From: DATAOG01 sp963782885
Lineage (GTDB): Bacteria; Pseudomonadota; Alphaproteobacteria; Geminicoccales; Geminicoccaceae
Assembly (NCBI GenBank): GCA_963782885.1
Contig: CAWALL010000022.1
Location: 1 to 64,000, forward strand
Direction of reading: 5' to 3'
Length of the DNA: 64,000 bases
A model generated the notes under the pieces. The model was given only the letters and a program-made list of their open reading frames with translations. It was not told the DNA's origin and ran no database searches. Shown piece by piece: positions 23,393-32,552 of this stretch. The position numbers and the translations under genes are program-made. Every line of letters starts with the position of its first letter. Position 1 is the first letter of the stretch.

Positions 23393-24672
23393 CCGCGTTG
23401 CTGATCCTGCTCGGCCTGTTCGCGCTGGTCCTGATCAACGTCCCGATCGCGGTCGCACTCGGGCTGATCGCGGTGTTCGCGATGGTCGCGAAGTCCGGCC
23501 CGGACAGCCTGCTGACCGCGGCGGTCGTGATGTTCGAGGGCGCGACCAGCTTCCCGCTGATCGCGATCCCCTTGTTCGTGCTCGCGGGCGCGATCATGAA
23601 CGCGTCCGGCATCTCGCGCCGGCTGATCGCCTTCGCCTCGGCGCTGCTCGGCTTCGTTCGCGGCGGCCTGTCGATGGTGACCATCGGCACGTCCTTGTTC
23701 TTCGCCGAGATCTCCGGCTCGGCGGTCGCCGACGTCGCCGCGATCGGCTCGATCCTGATCCCGGCCATGGAGCGCCGCGGCTATCCGAAGACCTTCGCCG
23801 CGGCGGTCACTTCGTCCGCGGCCTCGCTCGCGATCATCATCCCGCCCTCGATCCCGATGATCCTCTACGCGGTCATGGCCAACACCTCGGTCGTGCAGTT
23901 GTTCGTCGCCGGCATCGTGCCGGGGTTGATCGGCGCCGCCGGGCTGATGGCGCTCTCGTTCTGGTTCGCGATCCGCTACGCCTTCCCGGTCGAGGAGCTG
24001 TTCCGGCTGCACCGGCTCTGGGCGACCTTCAAGGACGCGGCCTTCGCCTTCCTGCTGCCGATCATCATCCTGGGCGGCATCTTCGGTGGCCTGGTGACCG
24101 CGACCGAGGGCGCGGGGCTCGCCGTGGTCGCAGCGTTGCTGATCGGCACGCTCGTCTATCGCGAGCTCGACTGGCGGCATCTGCATCAGGCGTTGATCGA
24201 GGGCGCGGTGCAGACCGCGGTCGTGATGCTGCTGGTCGCATCCTCGGCGCTGCTCGGGCTCTACCTCACCGAATCCCGCCTGCCCCAGGCGCTGGCGCAG
24301 AGCATCGCGGCGGTCACCGACAACCGCTACCTGATCCTGGCGCTGCTGAACGCGCTGTTCCTGCTGCTCGGCTGCTTCCTGCACGGCGCCGCGGCGATCA
24401 TCCTGGTGGTCCCGATCGTGCTGCCGATCGTGCAGGCGATCCATCTCGATCTGGTCCACTTCGGCCTGATCGTGACTCTCAACCTCGCAATCGGGCAGCA
24501 GACGCCGCCGGTCGCGAGCGTGCTGATCACCGCCTGCTCGATCGCCAAGGCCGACGTCTGGGAGGTCACCAAGGTCAACGTCTACTTTATCGCCGTGCTG
24601 TTCCTGGTCCTGATGCTGGTGACCTACGTGCCGATCGTGCCGCTCGCCCTGGTCGAGCTGTTCTATCGGTGA
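23389..24672 (+). CDS. TRAP transporter large permease (DctM type)
   Basis: 427 residues, about 12 membrane segments. Family marks: VPIAVALGLIAV, FPLIAIPLFVLAGAIMNASGISRRLI, ISGSAVADVAAIGSILIPAM, IIIPPSIPMILY, and QQTPPVASVLITACSIA near the end. It starts at GTG 23389 within the small-subunit stop (coupled translation); a longer open frame upstream is only the shadow of the small subunit. A DctP protein must be encoded elsewhere. Confidence 0.9.
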   Translation: MTALLILLGLFALVLINVPIAVALGLIAVFAMVAKSGPDSLLTAAVVMFEGATSFPLIAIPLFVLAGAIMNASGISRRLIAFASALLGFVRGGLSMVTIGTSLFFAEISGSAVADVAAIGSILIPAMERRGYPKTFAAAVTSSAASLAIIIPPSIPMILYAVMANTSVVQLFVAGIVPGLIGAAGLMALSFWFAIRYAFPVEELFRLHRLWATFKDAAFAFLLPIIILGGIFGGLVTATEGAGLAVVAALLIGTLVYRELDWRHLHQALIEGAVQTAVVMLLVASSALLGLYLTESRLPQALAQSIAAVTDNRYLILALLNALFLLLGCFLHGAAAIILVVPIVLPIVQAIHLDLVHFGLIVTLNLAIGQQTPPVASVLITACSIAKADVWEVTKVNVYFIAVLFLVLMLVTYVPIVPLALVELFYR

Positions 24673-24694
24673 GCGCGGCCCACAGGAGGATGAC

Positions 24695-25126
24695 ATGGAT
24701 TGGAGTGGCGGCTGTCTGTGCGGCGCGGTCCGCTACGTTGCCCGCGCCGACCCGATCCGGGTGGTGAATTGTCACTGTAGTGTCTGCCGGCGGGCCTCCG
24801 GCGCTGCGTTCTTGACTTTCGTGCACTTCCCCGCCGGTGCCTTCGCCTGGACCGGCCGCGCGCCGCAGCGCTACCGCTCCTCGGCCGAGGCGCAGCGCGG
24901 CTTCTGTCCGGTCTGCGGCAGCACGCTCTCGATGCACGAGGCGGTCCTGGCCGATCGGGTCCAGGTCAGCCTCGGCAGCCTGGATCGCCCTGACCTGGTA
25001 CGGCCCGATCACGTCTGGACCTCGAGCCAGCTGCCCTGGCTCAAGGTGGCCGACGACCGGCCACGCTTTCCGAAGGTCAGCGACGCCGTGCCCTCGCGGG
25101 ACGCGGCTGGCGATGATGATGGCTGA
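24695..25126 (+). CDS. GFA-family zinc protein
   Basis: 143 residues, AGGAGG 5 bases before the ATG. Zinc ligands typical of glutathione-dependent formaldehyde-activating/CENP-V-like domains: GGCLCGAVRY, NCHCSVCRRASG and FCPVCGSTL. Most family members are not proven formaldehyde enzymes. The last bases overlap the ATGATGATG start of a second GFA gene. Confidence 0.88.
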   Translation: MDWSGGCLCGAVRYVARADPIRVVNCHCSVCRRASGAAFLTFVHFPAGAFAWTGRAPQRYRSSAEAQRGFCPVCGSTLSMHEAVLADRVQVSLGSLDRPDLVRPDHVWTSSQLPWLKVADDRPRFPKVSDAVPSRDAAGDDDG

Positions 25127-25613
25127 ACCTGCCGCTGCGGGCGGGCCCGCTGGGAAGCTGCAGCTGGTCGGCGGCTGCCACTGCGGCAACCTCGAGCTGG
25201 TGTTCGAGACCGCCCGCCCGCCCGCCGGGCTGACGGTGCGCGCCTGCGGCTGCTCGTTCTGCCGGCGCCATGGCGGGCGCACGGTCTCCGACCCCGCCGG
25301 CCGGGTCGAGTTCGTGGTCCACGATCCGGCCGAGCTCAGCCGCTACCGGTTCGGCCTCGGCACCGCCGAGTTCCTGGTCTGTCGCCGCTTCGGCGTCTAC
25401 GTCGGCGCGGTCATGGCGGAGGCGGCCGCGGCCTGGGCGATCGTCAACGTCAACGCGCTGACGACGCCCGAGGTGTTCGCCGAGGCTGCCGTCCCGGTCA
25501 GCTACGACCGCGAGTCCGAGACCGAGCGCCGGGCGCGCCGGCGCGCCCGCTGGACCCCGGCCCGGGTGATCGAGGCCGGCGGCCAGGGCCCACGCAACGC
25601 TGAGATGGTCTAA
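25113..25613 (+). CDS. GFA-like protein, second copy
   Basis: 166 residues. It has GGCHCGNLELVF and ACGCSFCRRHGGRTVSDP, i.e. the first two GFA cysteine clusters, but in place of the third (FCPVCG) it has EFLVCRRFGVYVG with one cysteine, so metal binding must differ from its neighbour. It starts at one of three consecutive ATG codons (25113, 25116, 25119) overlapping the previous gene, which suggests coupled translation. The stop TAA overlaps the stop of the convergent gene. Confidence 0.8.
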   Translation: MMMAEPAAAGGPAGKLQLVGGCHCGNLELVFETARPPAGLTVRACGCSFCRRHGGRTVSDPAGRVEFVVHDPAELSRYRFGLGTAEFLVCRRFGVYVGAVMAEAAAAWAIVNVNALTTPEVFAEAAVPVSYDRESETERRARRRARWTPARVIEAGGQGPRNAEMV

Positions 25614-26032
25614 GTGCCGGGCAGGGCCGCCGTGTCGCTGCCGGCGGTGAGCTTGTGCAGGATGGCGGCTGCGACCCGCTGGTTGTGGCTGCGCACCATT
25701 CCCGGCAGGCGCACCAGGTCGATCAGCCACCAGATCGAGCCGAGCGTCGGCCCGAGCGTCGAGGTCACGAACAGCGACGCCCACATGATACCGGTCATCG
25801 CCCAACGACCGAGCAGACCATAATGGCAGTAGATCAGTGAGGTCAGGTAGGCGAACGACAGGCTCCGCGATTGATGATGAAAGGCTTCGACAAACTCGGC
25901 CTGCTTGCCCGCCGGCAGCTGCGCCAGCTGCTCCAGGATCCGGTCCGGCAAACATGCCGCGATTTCTCTTGGAATGATCGGCGGCGGTGTGGCTGCAACC
26001 AACGCTCCAAGATTTGGCGACATCTCGGTCAT
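25610..26032 (-). CDS. TM2-like small membrane protein
   Basis: 140 residues. A soluble N-terminal half with prolines (PPPIIPREIAACLPDRILEQL) is followed by SFAYLTSLIYCHYGLLGRW and GPTLGSIWWLIDLVRLPGMV, two membrane spans in the TM2-domain arrangement (G-x-x-G-x-x-x-x-x ... W-x-x-D). The ATG at 26032 has GGAG 8 bases ahead; a GTG at 26065 is less likely. Function unknown. Confidence 0.7.
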   Translation of the reverse strand: MTEMSPNLGALVAATPPPIIPREIAACLPDRILEQLAQLPAGKQAEFVEAFHHQSRSLSFAYLTSLIYCHYGLLGRWAMTGIMWASLFVTSTLGPTLGSIWWLIDLVRLPGMVRSHNQRVAAAILHKLTAGSDTAALPGT

Positions 26033-26218
26033 GATAGCTCTCCACCTCCCGCGGGCGACAGTCACACCTGGAGTTACCTTAGGGCCTCGTGATTAAGGGG
26101 GCGTTGAATGCCCGGAGTTTCTTTGCCTCGTAGCCGAGCCGGCGGCGGTTGGCAGGTTGCGCCACTGCTCTACAATGCTCTGCGCGGGCGCGGCGCGTCC
26201 ATGGCGGAGGGAGCATCG

Positions 26219-26998
26219 ATGGCGGAAGGCATCCTGGTCGAGCGCGACGGCGCAATCGCGCGCGTGACGTTCAATCAGCCGGCCAGGCTGAACGCGGTCA
26301 ACAACGCGATGTGGCAGCGCCTGGGTGAGGCGTTTGGCGAACTCGACGCCGACCAGGGCCTGCGCTGCGTCGTGCTGACCGGCACCGGCGACAAGGCGTT
26401 CAGCGTCGGCGCCGACATCAGCGAGTTCGAGGCGAACCGCAGCACGGTCGAGAAGGCCAAGCTCTATGCCAAGCGGACCCACGCCGCCATGGCCCGGATC
26501 ACCGCCTGCCGCCACCCGGTGGTCGCGCGGATCCGGGGCCTGTGCGTCGGCGGCGGCCTCGAGCTGGCGCTGACCGCCGATCTCCGGATCGCGGCCGCAG
26601 GCGCCCGCTTCGGCATCCCGGTCAAGCGGCTGGGTCTGGTGGTCGCCTATTCGGAGCTCGAGCCGCTGGTCCAGCTGGTCGGTCCGGCGAACGCACTCGA
26701 GATCCTGCTCGAAGGCCGGATCTTCGGCGCCGACGACGCCCTGCGCATGGGCCTGATCAACCGGGTCGTGCCGGATTCGGAGCTGGACGCCGAGCTCGAG
26801 GGGACGGTCGCCCGGATCGCCGAAGGGGCACCGCTGGTCGCCCGCTGGCACAAGAAGTTCACCCGCCGCCTGCTGCAGCCGGCGCCGCTGTCCGCGGACG
26901 AGCTCGACGAGAGCTTCGATTGCTTCGGCACCGAGGACTTCCGGGCCGGCTATCGAGCCTTTCTCGCCAAGACCAAGCCGGAGTTCGAGGGCCGGTGA
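26219..26998 (+). CDS. Enoyl-CoA hydratase/isomerase-family protein
   Basis: 259 residues with the crotonase fold: RLNAVNNAMW, AFSVGADISEFEAN (oxyanion hole), RGLCVGGGLELALTADLRIA (second oxyanion hole). The glutamate usual in hydratases after this (F-x-x-P-E) is replaced: the text is FGIPVKRLGLVVAYSELE. It may therefore be an isomerase, decarboxylase or thioesterase-like member rather than a hydratase. The ATG at 26219 is preceded by GGAGGGAG; another ATG at 26201 lies in a near-repeat of the start region. Confidence 0.88.
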   Translation: MAEGILVERDGAIARVTFNQPARLNAVNNAMWQRLGEAFGELDADQGLRCVVLTGTGDKAFSVGADISEFEANRSTVEKAKLYAKRTHAAMARITACRHPVVARIRGLCVGGGLELALTADLRIAAAGARFGIPVKRLGLVVAYSELEPLVQLVGPANALEILLEGRIFGADDALRMGLINRVVPDSELDAELEGTVARIAEGAPLVARWHKKFTRRLLQPAPLSADELDESFDCFGTEDFRAGYRAFLAKTKPEFEGR

Positions 26999-27053
26999 GC
27001 GGCGCCCGGAGATCGGGCGGGCTGCCGCAAAAAGCCATGCAGCGGGGAACACC

Positions 27054-27893
27054 GTGACAGCGGTCGCGGGCGCGATTGCGCGACACTACGGTCGGGACGA
27101 TGTCGCCCGCGCCATTCTCGAGGCGCTCGCTGCGGCCGGCCAGGATCTCGAGCGGCTGACGATCGAGGACCTGGCGCCGATCGACGAGTTCCACGTGCGC
27201 GGCCGGGCGGCGACCGCGGAGCTCGCCGGCAGCCTGGCGCTCGCGCCCGGCATGACCGTGCTCGACATCGGCTGCGGCATCGGCGGCGCGTCCCGCTACG
27301 TCGCGCTGACCCACGGCTGCCGGGTCACCGGCATCGATCTGACCGAGGCCTACTGCCGTGCTGCCGCGGTGCTGACGCAACGGGTGGGGCTCAGCGATCG
27401 GGTCGAGTTCCGGCAGGGCGACGCGCTGGCCATGCCGTTCGCCGACGCGGCGTTCGATGCCGCCTTCACGCAGCACGCGGCGATGAACATCGAGGACAAG
27501 GCGGGGCTCTATGGCGAGGTCCGGCGCGTTCTCAGGTCGGGTGCGCGGTTCGGCATCTATGACCTGCTCCAGGGCCCGGGCGGCGAGGTGCAGTATCCGG
27601 TCGCCTGGGCGCGCGATCCCTCGATCAGCTTTCTGGTCGCGCCCGCGGAGCTGCGCGCGCTGCTCGAGGCGGCTGGCTTCGAGATCCTGAGCTGGCGCGA
27701 GCCGGTCGCCGAGACCCGTCGCTGGGTGGATCAGGTGGCGGCGCGCATGGCCGAGCCGCAGCCGGCGCCATCGGTGCCATCGGTGCTCCGGCTGCTGCTC
27801 GGGACCGATCCGGCGCCGATGGCGCAGAACCTGTTCCGCAATCTGCGCGAAGGCCGGGTGGTGCCGACCGAGATCGTTTGCCGCCAGCGCTGA
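27054..27893 (+). CDS. Class I SAM-dependent methyltransferase
   Basis: 279 residues, GTG start. The SAM-binding loop is VLDIGCGIGGASRYVA, followed by TGIDLTEAYC, GDALAMPFADAAFDAAFTQHAAMNI and a post-core domain. The arrangement resembles sarcosine/dimethylglycine- and UbiE-like small-molecule methyltransferases. The acceptor is unknown. It lies between a crotonase and a CoA-transferase on the same strand. Confidence 0.85.
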   Translation: MTAVAGAIARHYGRDDVARAILEALAAAGQDLERLTIEDLAPIDEFHVRGRAATAELAGSLALAPGMTVLDIGCGIGGASRYVALTHGCRVTGIDLTEAYCRAAAVLTQRVGLSDRVEFRQGDALAMPFADAAFDAAFTQHAAMNIEDKAGLYGEVRRVLRSGARFGIYDLLQGPGGEVQYPVAWARDPSISFLVAPAELRALLEAAGFEILSWREPVAETRRWVDQVAARMAEPQPAPSVPSVLRLLLGTDPAPMAQNLFRNLREGRVVPTEIVCRQR

Positions 27894-27940
27894 TCGCGGG
27901 CTAAGACGGAAGCTCAATCCAGCGGCAGGGGAGAGGAGCG

Positions 27941-29149
27941 ATGGGCCCGCTTGCCGGCCTCAAGGTGATCGATCTCACGCATGTCATGGCGGGGCCGACC
28001 TGCACGCTGATGCTGGCCGACATGGGCGCCGACGTGATCAAGGTCGAGAAGGTGCCGGGCGGTGACGACACCCGGCGCGGGGTGCCGACCATCGACGGCG
28101 AGGCGGCCTCGTTCATGATGGTCAACCGCAACAAGCGCGGCGTCGTGCTCGACCTCAAGACCGAGGGCGGCAAGCGGGTGCTCGCACGCCTGCTCGCCGA
28201 TGCCGACGTCGTGGTCGAGAACTACCGGCCCGGCACCATGGCGAGGCTCGGCTTCGACTACGAGGAGCTGCGCAAGGACAACCCCGGCCTGATCTACTGC
28301 GCGGTCTCGGGCTTCGGCCGGACCGGCCCCTACGGCCATCGCGGCGGCTTCGATCTGGTCGCCCAGGCGATGAGCGGGATCATGAGCATCACCGGCGAGG
28401 GCCCGGGCCGGCCGCCGGTCAAGTGCGGGGCGCCGCTCACCGACATCACCTGCGGCATCCTCGCCGCCATGGGCGTCCTCGCAGCCTACGCCCATCGGCT
28501 CCAGACCGGCCAGGGCCAGATGGTCGAGACCTCGCTGCTCGAGGCGGGCATCGTCCAGACCTACTGGCAGTCGGCGATCGCGCTCGCGAGCGGGGTGGCG
28601 CCCGGGCCCATGGGCTCGGCGCATCCCTTGAACGCGCCCTACCAGGCGTTCGAGACCGCCGACGGCTGGGTCGTGATCGGCGGCAACAACCAGCGCCTCT
28701 GGCACCGGACGCTCGAGGTGCTGGGCGCGCCCGAGCTGGCCGAGGACCCGCGGTTTCGCGAGAACCACGGCCGCATGACCCACCTGAAGGAGCTCGAGGC
28801 GGCGCTGACGCCCCATTTCAAGCGTCGCAAGTCCGCCGAACTGCTCGCCGCCTTCGAGGAAGCCGGCGTGCCCGCGGGCCCGGTCTACGACGTGCTCCAG
28901 ATGCAGGCCGACCCCCAGGTCCAGGCTCGCCAGATGGTGGTCGAGGTCGAGCACAGCAAGCTCGGCCCGGTCAAGACGCTGGGCCCGCCGGTCAAATTCT
29001 CCGACACGCCGGGCGGCATCCGCACCGGCGCCCCGATCTATGGTCAGCATACCCGCGAGATCCTCGAGCAGCACGGCTTTGCCGACGCCGAGATCGAGGC
29101 GCTGGCGGCCGAAGGCGCGATCGTGCTGGCCGACCTCGGGCAGGGCTGA
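27941..29149 (+). CDS. CaiB/BaiF-family CoA-transferase
   Basis: 402 residues, strong GGGGAGAGGAG before the ATG. It begins MGPLAGLKVIDLTHVMAGP with ADMGADVIKVE, RNKRGVVLDLK, VVENYRPGTM and IYCAVSGFGRTGPY, the class III CoA-transferase pattern, and ends THTREI-like (GQHTREILEQHGF). By eye the residue at the place of the catalytic Asp of formyl-CoA transferase is Glu (SLLEAG). It moves CoA between carboxylic acids; substrates unknown. A CTGATC/GATCAG stem follows the stop. Confidence 0.9.
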   Translation: MGPLAGLKVIDLTHVMAGPTCTLMLADMGADVIKVEKVPGGDDTRRGVPTIDGEAASFMMVNRNKRGVVLDLKTEGGKRVLARLLADADVVVENYRPGTMARLGFDYEELRKDNPGLIYCAVSGFGRTGPYGHRGGFDLVAQAMSGIMSITGEGPGRPPVKCGAPLTDITCGILAAMGVLAAYAHRLQTGQGQMVETSLLEAGIVQTYWQSAIALASGVAPGPMGSAHPLNAPYQAFETADGWVVIGGNNQRLWHRTLEVLGAPELAEDPRFRENHGRMTHLKELEAALTPHFKRRKSAELLAAFEEAGVPAGPVYDVLQMQADPQVQARQMVVEVEHSKLGPVKTLGPPVKFSDTPGGIRTGAPIYGQHTREILEQHGFADAEIEALAAEGAIVLADLGQG

Positions 29150-29329
29150 TCTGACGATTGATCAGGTCTCCGGCGGGCCGGTTGACGGCAGGACCGCCGA
29201 AGAGTAGCGCCACGCCCGGAAGCCGAGGCTGTCCGGGAAATCTTAAATCCGAGTGACTGCTGCCAACCACGGTCATCCGGGTATTCCGGACCAGGGCCGG
29301 CGGTCCGCAGGCAACTGCCGGAGACGAAG

Positions 29330-30025
29330 ATGCTGACCCTGTTCTCCTATCCCGAGCTCTACGGTCTTGCCGACAACAATCCCTATGGCTTGAAGGTCTA
29401 TGCCTTCTTGCGGCTGTGCGGCCTGGAGTTCCGCCACGAGCATATCTTCGATGCGAAGACCGCGCCACGCGGTCAGCTTCCCTATATCGCGGACGACGGC
29501 GAGACCATCGGCGACAGCAATGAGATCGTCGACCATCTGAGCGCGAAGTACCACTTGGCGATCGACGCCGACCTGACGCCGGTCCAAAGGACCATGGATC
29601 ATCTGTTGCGGCGGATGCTCGATGACCTCTACTGGGTCATGTCCTATACACGCTGGCACGACCCAAGCTACTGGCCGACCTTCCGCGACCAGATTCTGAA
29701 GACGCACCCCCAGGTGACGAAAGAAGGCATGGAAGCGGCCAGGGAATACAATGACAAGCGGTACTATTATCAGGGCATCGGCCGTTACGAGCCCGAGGGC
29801 GTGTACAAGCGCGGCCTCGCCGATCTCGCGGCGGTGGCCGACCTGCTCGGCACCAGCCCATTCCTGTTCGGCGACCGGCCTCACGGCGCCGATGCCGGCT
29901 GCTACGGCTTCCTCGGCAATATCTACTTCTACCCGATCGACAACCCGCTCCGACTGTTCATCGCCGCGCATCCCGAGCTCGGCCGCTATTGCGAAGCGAT
30001 GCACGCCGCCGTGACCAGCGCTTGA
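29330..30025 (+). CDS. Glutathione S-transferase-family protein (FAXC-like)
   Basis: 231 residues, GGAGACGAAG before the ATG. It begins LTLFSYPELYGLADNNPYGLK, then KTAPRGQLPYIADDGETIGDSNEIVDHL, which gives the cis-Pro and the E/D-S-x-x-I pair of the thioredoxin-like half; the C-terminal half is helical. The pattern fits the failed-axon-connection-type GSTs, which are rarely tested for catalysis. The 180-bp gap before it holds no gene. Confidence 0.8.
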   Translation: MLTLFSYPELYGLADNNPYGLKVYAFLRLCGLEFRHEHIFDAKTAPRGQLPYIADDGETIGDSNEIVDHLSAKYHLAIDADLTPVQRTMDHLLRRMLDDLYWVMSYTRWHDPSYWPTFRDQILKTHPQVTKEGMEAAREYNDKRYYYQGIGRYEPEGVYKRGLADLAAVADLLGTSPFLFGDRPHGADAGCYGFLGNIYFYPIDNPLRLFIAAHPELGRYCEAMHAAVTSA

Positions 30026-30043
30026 GGGAACGGGCGGTTCGGC

Positions 30044-30430
30044 CTAAGCTTGCTGCCGCGCCGGGGTGATCCAGCCGATGGCGGCGCCGGTCGGGTCGTG
30101 GAGGATCGCGATCCGGCCGACGCCCGGGATGTCGAACACCGGGCGCGCGAGCTTGGCGCCGGCCGCGGTCGCCTTCTCGACCCGGGCGTCGACGTCGTCG
30201 ACCGCGAGATAGGCGAACCACTGCGGCGGCACGCCTTCGAAGCGCGGCTGGTTCATGTCGAGGATGCCCGCGACCGGCTGATCGCCCACCTTGCAGACCC
30301 AGTAGGTGCCGCCCTCCGGCATCGGCATGGCCTCGAAGCCCCAGCCGATCTGGGCGCCATAGAAAGCCTTCGCGCCCTCCAGATCCCGGGTCATCAGCTC
30401 GTTCCAGTAGAAATGCCCGTGCTGCGCCAT
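30044..30430 (-). CDS. VOC-family protein (glyoxalase/bleomycin-resistance fold)
   Basis: 128 residues, AAGGAGGGGACG before the ATG. It starts with HGHFYWNELMTRDLEGAKAF and ends with RIAILHDPTGAAIGWITP, two beta-alpha-beta-beta-beta halves. The His at the start and in the HDPTGA motif could bind a metal. Ligand unknown; it is convergent with the GST gene. Confidence 0.85.
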   Translation of the reverse strand: MAQHGHFYWNELMTRDLEGAKAFYGAQIGWGFEAMPMPEGGTYWVCKVGDQPVAGILDMNQPRFEGVPPQWFAYLAVDDVDARVEKATAAGAKLARPVFDIPGVGRIAILHDPTGAAIGWITPARQQA

Positions 30431-30600
30431 CGTCCCCTCCTTCCCGGCCCCGTGCCCAACTGCAGACTGGCCCAGCCGTCAATCTAGAGTGCCGACGATG
30501 ATCCGCAAACCGGTCGGCTCGTGATCTGACATCGAGCTGACAAACCGGGCGGCCCCCTGTACAGCTCTGTGACGGCCCCCACACCCCTTGGACCACAGCC

Positions 30601-31983
30601 ATGCCCGAGCGCCTGCTCGCAAACCTCACGATCGATGCCGCCTATCGCGAGCGCACGCCGGGCTCGGCCCGGCTCGCCGAACAGGCGCGCGGCCTGTTCC
30701 CGAGCGGCATCACCCACGACGGCCGTTTTCTCGAACCCTACGGCATCTACGTCGAGCGCGCGCAGGGCGCCCACAAATGGGACGTCGATGGCAACCGTTA
30801 CATCGACTACTACGGCGGCCACGGTGCGCTGCTGCTCGGCCACAACCACCCGCGGGTCGCCGTCGCGGTTGCCGAGGCGCTGGGGCAGGGCACGCACTTC
30901 GGCGCCAGCCACCCGCGCGAGGTGTCGTGGGCGGAGGCGATCCGGCGCCTCGTGCCGAGCGCCGAGCGGGTCCGCTTCACGAGCTCCGGCACCGAGGCGA
31001 CGCTGATGGCGGTGCGGCTCGCCCGCGCGTTCACCGGCCGGTCCAAGATCCTCCGCTTCCGAACCCATTTCCACGGCTGGCACGACCACATGAGCTCGGG
31101 CTACACGGGCCACTTCGACGGCTCGCCGACGCCCGGCGTGCTGGCAGAAATCGCCCGCAACGTCGTCCTGCTCGACCCGAACGACGAAGATGCACTGCGC
31201 GCGGTTCTGGCCGCCGACGATAACATCGCGGCCGCGATCATCGAGCCGACCGGCGGCTCGTTCGGCATGGCCCCGCTGCGGCCCACGTTTCTGAGCGCGC
31301 TGCGCGAGCTGACGGCGGCGCACGGCGTGCTCCTGATTTTCGACGAGGTGGTGACCGGCTTTCGGGTGGCGCCGGGCGGCGCGCAGGGCCTGTTCGGCAT
31401 CCGCCCGGATCTGACCGCGCTCGCGAAGATCGTGGCCGGCGGCCTGCCGGGCGGGGCGGTGGTCGGGCGCGCCGACCTCCTGGCCCGCCTCGACTTTGCG
31501 CAGGCGGCGGCGCAGAGCTTCGAAAAAATCCAGCATCCCGGCACCTTCAATGCCAATCCGGTCTCGGCCGCGGCCGGGATCGCGGCGCTCGAGGTGGTCG
31601 GGGCGACCGACGCCTGCGCCCGCGCCAATGCCGCGGCCGAGGCGCTCCGGCAGGGGCTGAACCAGGTGCTCGAGGCGGAGGCCGTGCCCTGGGCCGCTTA
31701 TGGCAGCTTCTCTGGCGTGCATCTGTTCACCAATCCGAACGGCCGGGCGATCCGGCCCTCCGACTTCGATCCGTTCGCGCTCCCTTACGCCGAGCTCAAG
31801 GGCCGGGACGCCAGGCTGACCCATCGCCTGCGGCTCGCCATGCTGGTCCAGGGCGTCGACCTCAACAGCTGGCCGGGCGCCATCCTCTCCGCCGCTCTGA
31901 GCGCCCAGGATCTGGCCGATACGGCCAACGCCTTCCGTGAGGCACTTCGCATGCTCAAGCGCGAGGGCGACCTCGATCGCTGA
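30601..31983 (+). CDS. Class III aminotransferase (glutamate-1-semialdehyde aminomutase-like)
   Basis: 460 residues of fold-type I PLP enzyme. It shows GGHGALLLGHNHP, FTSSGTEATLMAVRLARAFTG, FDEVVTGFR and the PLP lysine in LTALAKIVAGGLPGGAVVG. The sequence is closest in style to HemL, but the gene is too long and not in a haem context, so a transaminase or aminomutase acting on another amino acid is more likely. It is convergent with a gamma carbonic anhydrase gene 8 bases away. Confidence 0.88.
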   Translation: MPERLLANLTIDAAYRERTPGSARLAEQARGLFPSGITHDGRFLEPYGIYVERAQGAHKWDVDGNRYIDYYGGHGALLLGHNHPRVAVAVAEALGQGTHFGASHPREVSWAEAIRRLVPSAERVRFTSSGTEATLMAVRLARAFTGRSKILRFRTHFHGWHDHMSSGYTGHFDGSPTPGVLAEIARNVVLLDPNDEDALRAVLAADDNIAAAIIEPTGGSFGMAPLRPTFLSALRELTAAHGVLLIFDEVVTGFRVAPGGAQGLFGIRPDLTALAKIVAGGLPGGAVVGRADLLARLDFAQAAAQSFEKIQHPGTFNANPVSAAAGIAALEVVGATDACARANAAAEALRQGLNQVLEAEAVPWAAYGSFSGVHLFTNPNGRAIRPSDFDPFALPYAELKGRDARLTHRLRLAMLVQGVDLNSWPGAILSAALSAQDLADTANAFREALRMLKREGDLDR

Positions 31984-31991
31984 AGCACCGT

Positions 31992-32519
31992 TCAGGCGGT
32001 CTCCGGCCGTAGGTCGCGGGCATAGCGCTGCCAATTCTGGACGTAGTGCAGGGCGGCCTCGCGGATGCGGGCGACGTGTCGGTCCTCGAGCTGGCGCACG
32101 ACCTTGCCCGGCGCGCCCATCACCAGGGAGTTGTCCGGGATCCGCTTGCCCTCGGGGACCAGCGCCTTGGCGCCGATCAGACAGTTCCTGCCGATCACCG
32201 CGCCGTTCAGGATCGCGGCACCGATCCCGATCAGGGAGTTGTCGCCGATCGTGCAGCCGTGCAGCATGACCAGATGGCCGACGGTCACGTCCTTGCCGAT
32301 CGTGAGCGGGAAGCCGGGGTCGGCGTGCAGCACGCAGCCGTCCTGGACGTTCGAGTTCTCGCCGACCGTGATCGGCTCGTTGTCGCCGCGCAGCACGGCC
32401 TGCCACCAGACGCTGGCATTGTGCGCGAGCTTGACGTTTCCTATCACGACCGCAGTCGGCGCGATCCAGAACGCGTCGTCTTCGGTGGTCACGCGGGTAG
32501 CACCCAGGGCGTAGCGCAT
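31992..32519 (-). CDS. Gamma carbonic anhydrase-family hexapeptide-repeat protein
   Basis: 175 residues. Left-handed beta-helix repeats (VVIGNVKLAHNASVW, VGENSNVQDGCVLHAD, IGKDVTVGHLVMLHG, IGDNSLIGIGAAILNG) carry the three zinc histidines of gamma carbonic anhydrases (LHAD, VGHLVMLHG). The ATG at 32519 follows GAGGAGGAG; an upstream GTG would put that site inside the gene. Many members act without carbonic anhydrase activity. Confidence 0.88.
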   Translation of the reverse strand: MRYALGATRVTTEDDAFWIAPTAVVIGNVKLAHNASVWWQAVLRGDNEPITVGENSNVQDGCVLHADPGFPLTIGKDVTVGHLVMLHGCTIGDNSLIGIGAAILNGAVIGRNCLIGAKALVPEGKRIPDNSLVMGAPGKVVRQLEDRHVARIREAALHYVQNWQRYARDLRPETA

Positions 32520-32552
32520 GCGGCTCCTCCTCACAGCGATCGGCGCATCTTA

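Noticed and set aside
23104..24696. 530-codon minus-strand frame over the TRAP large permease
   Set aside because: Composition is Asp/Arg/Gln repeats, the antisense of a membrane protein; no domain.
30484..32406. 640-codon minus-strand frame over the aminotransferase
   Set aside because: The real gene on the plus strand has all class III aminotransferase motifs; the antisense text has none.
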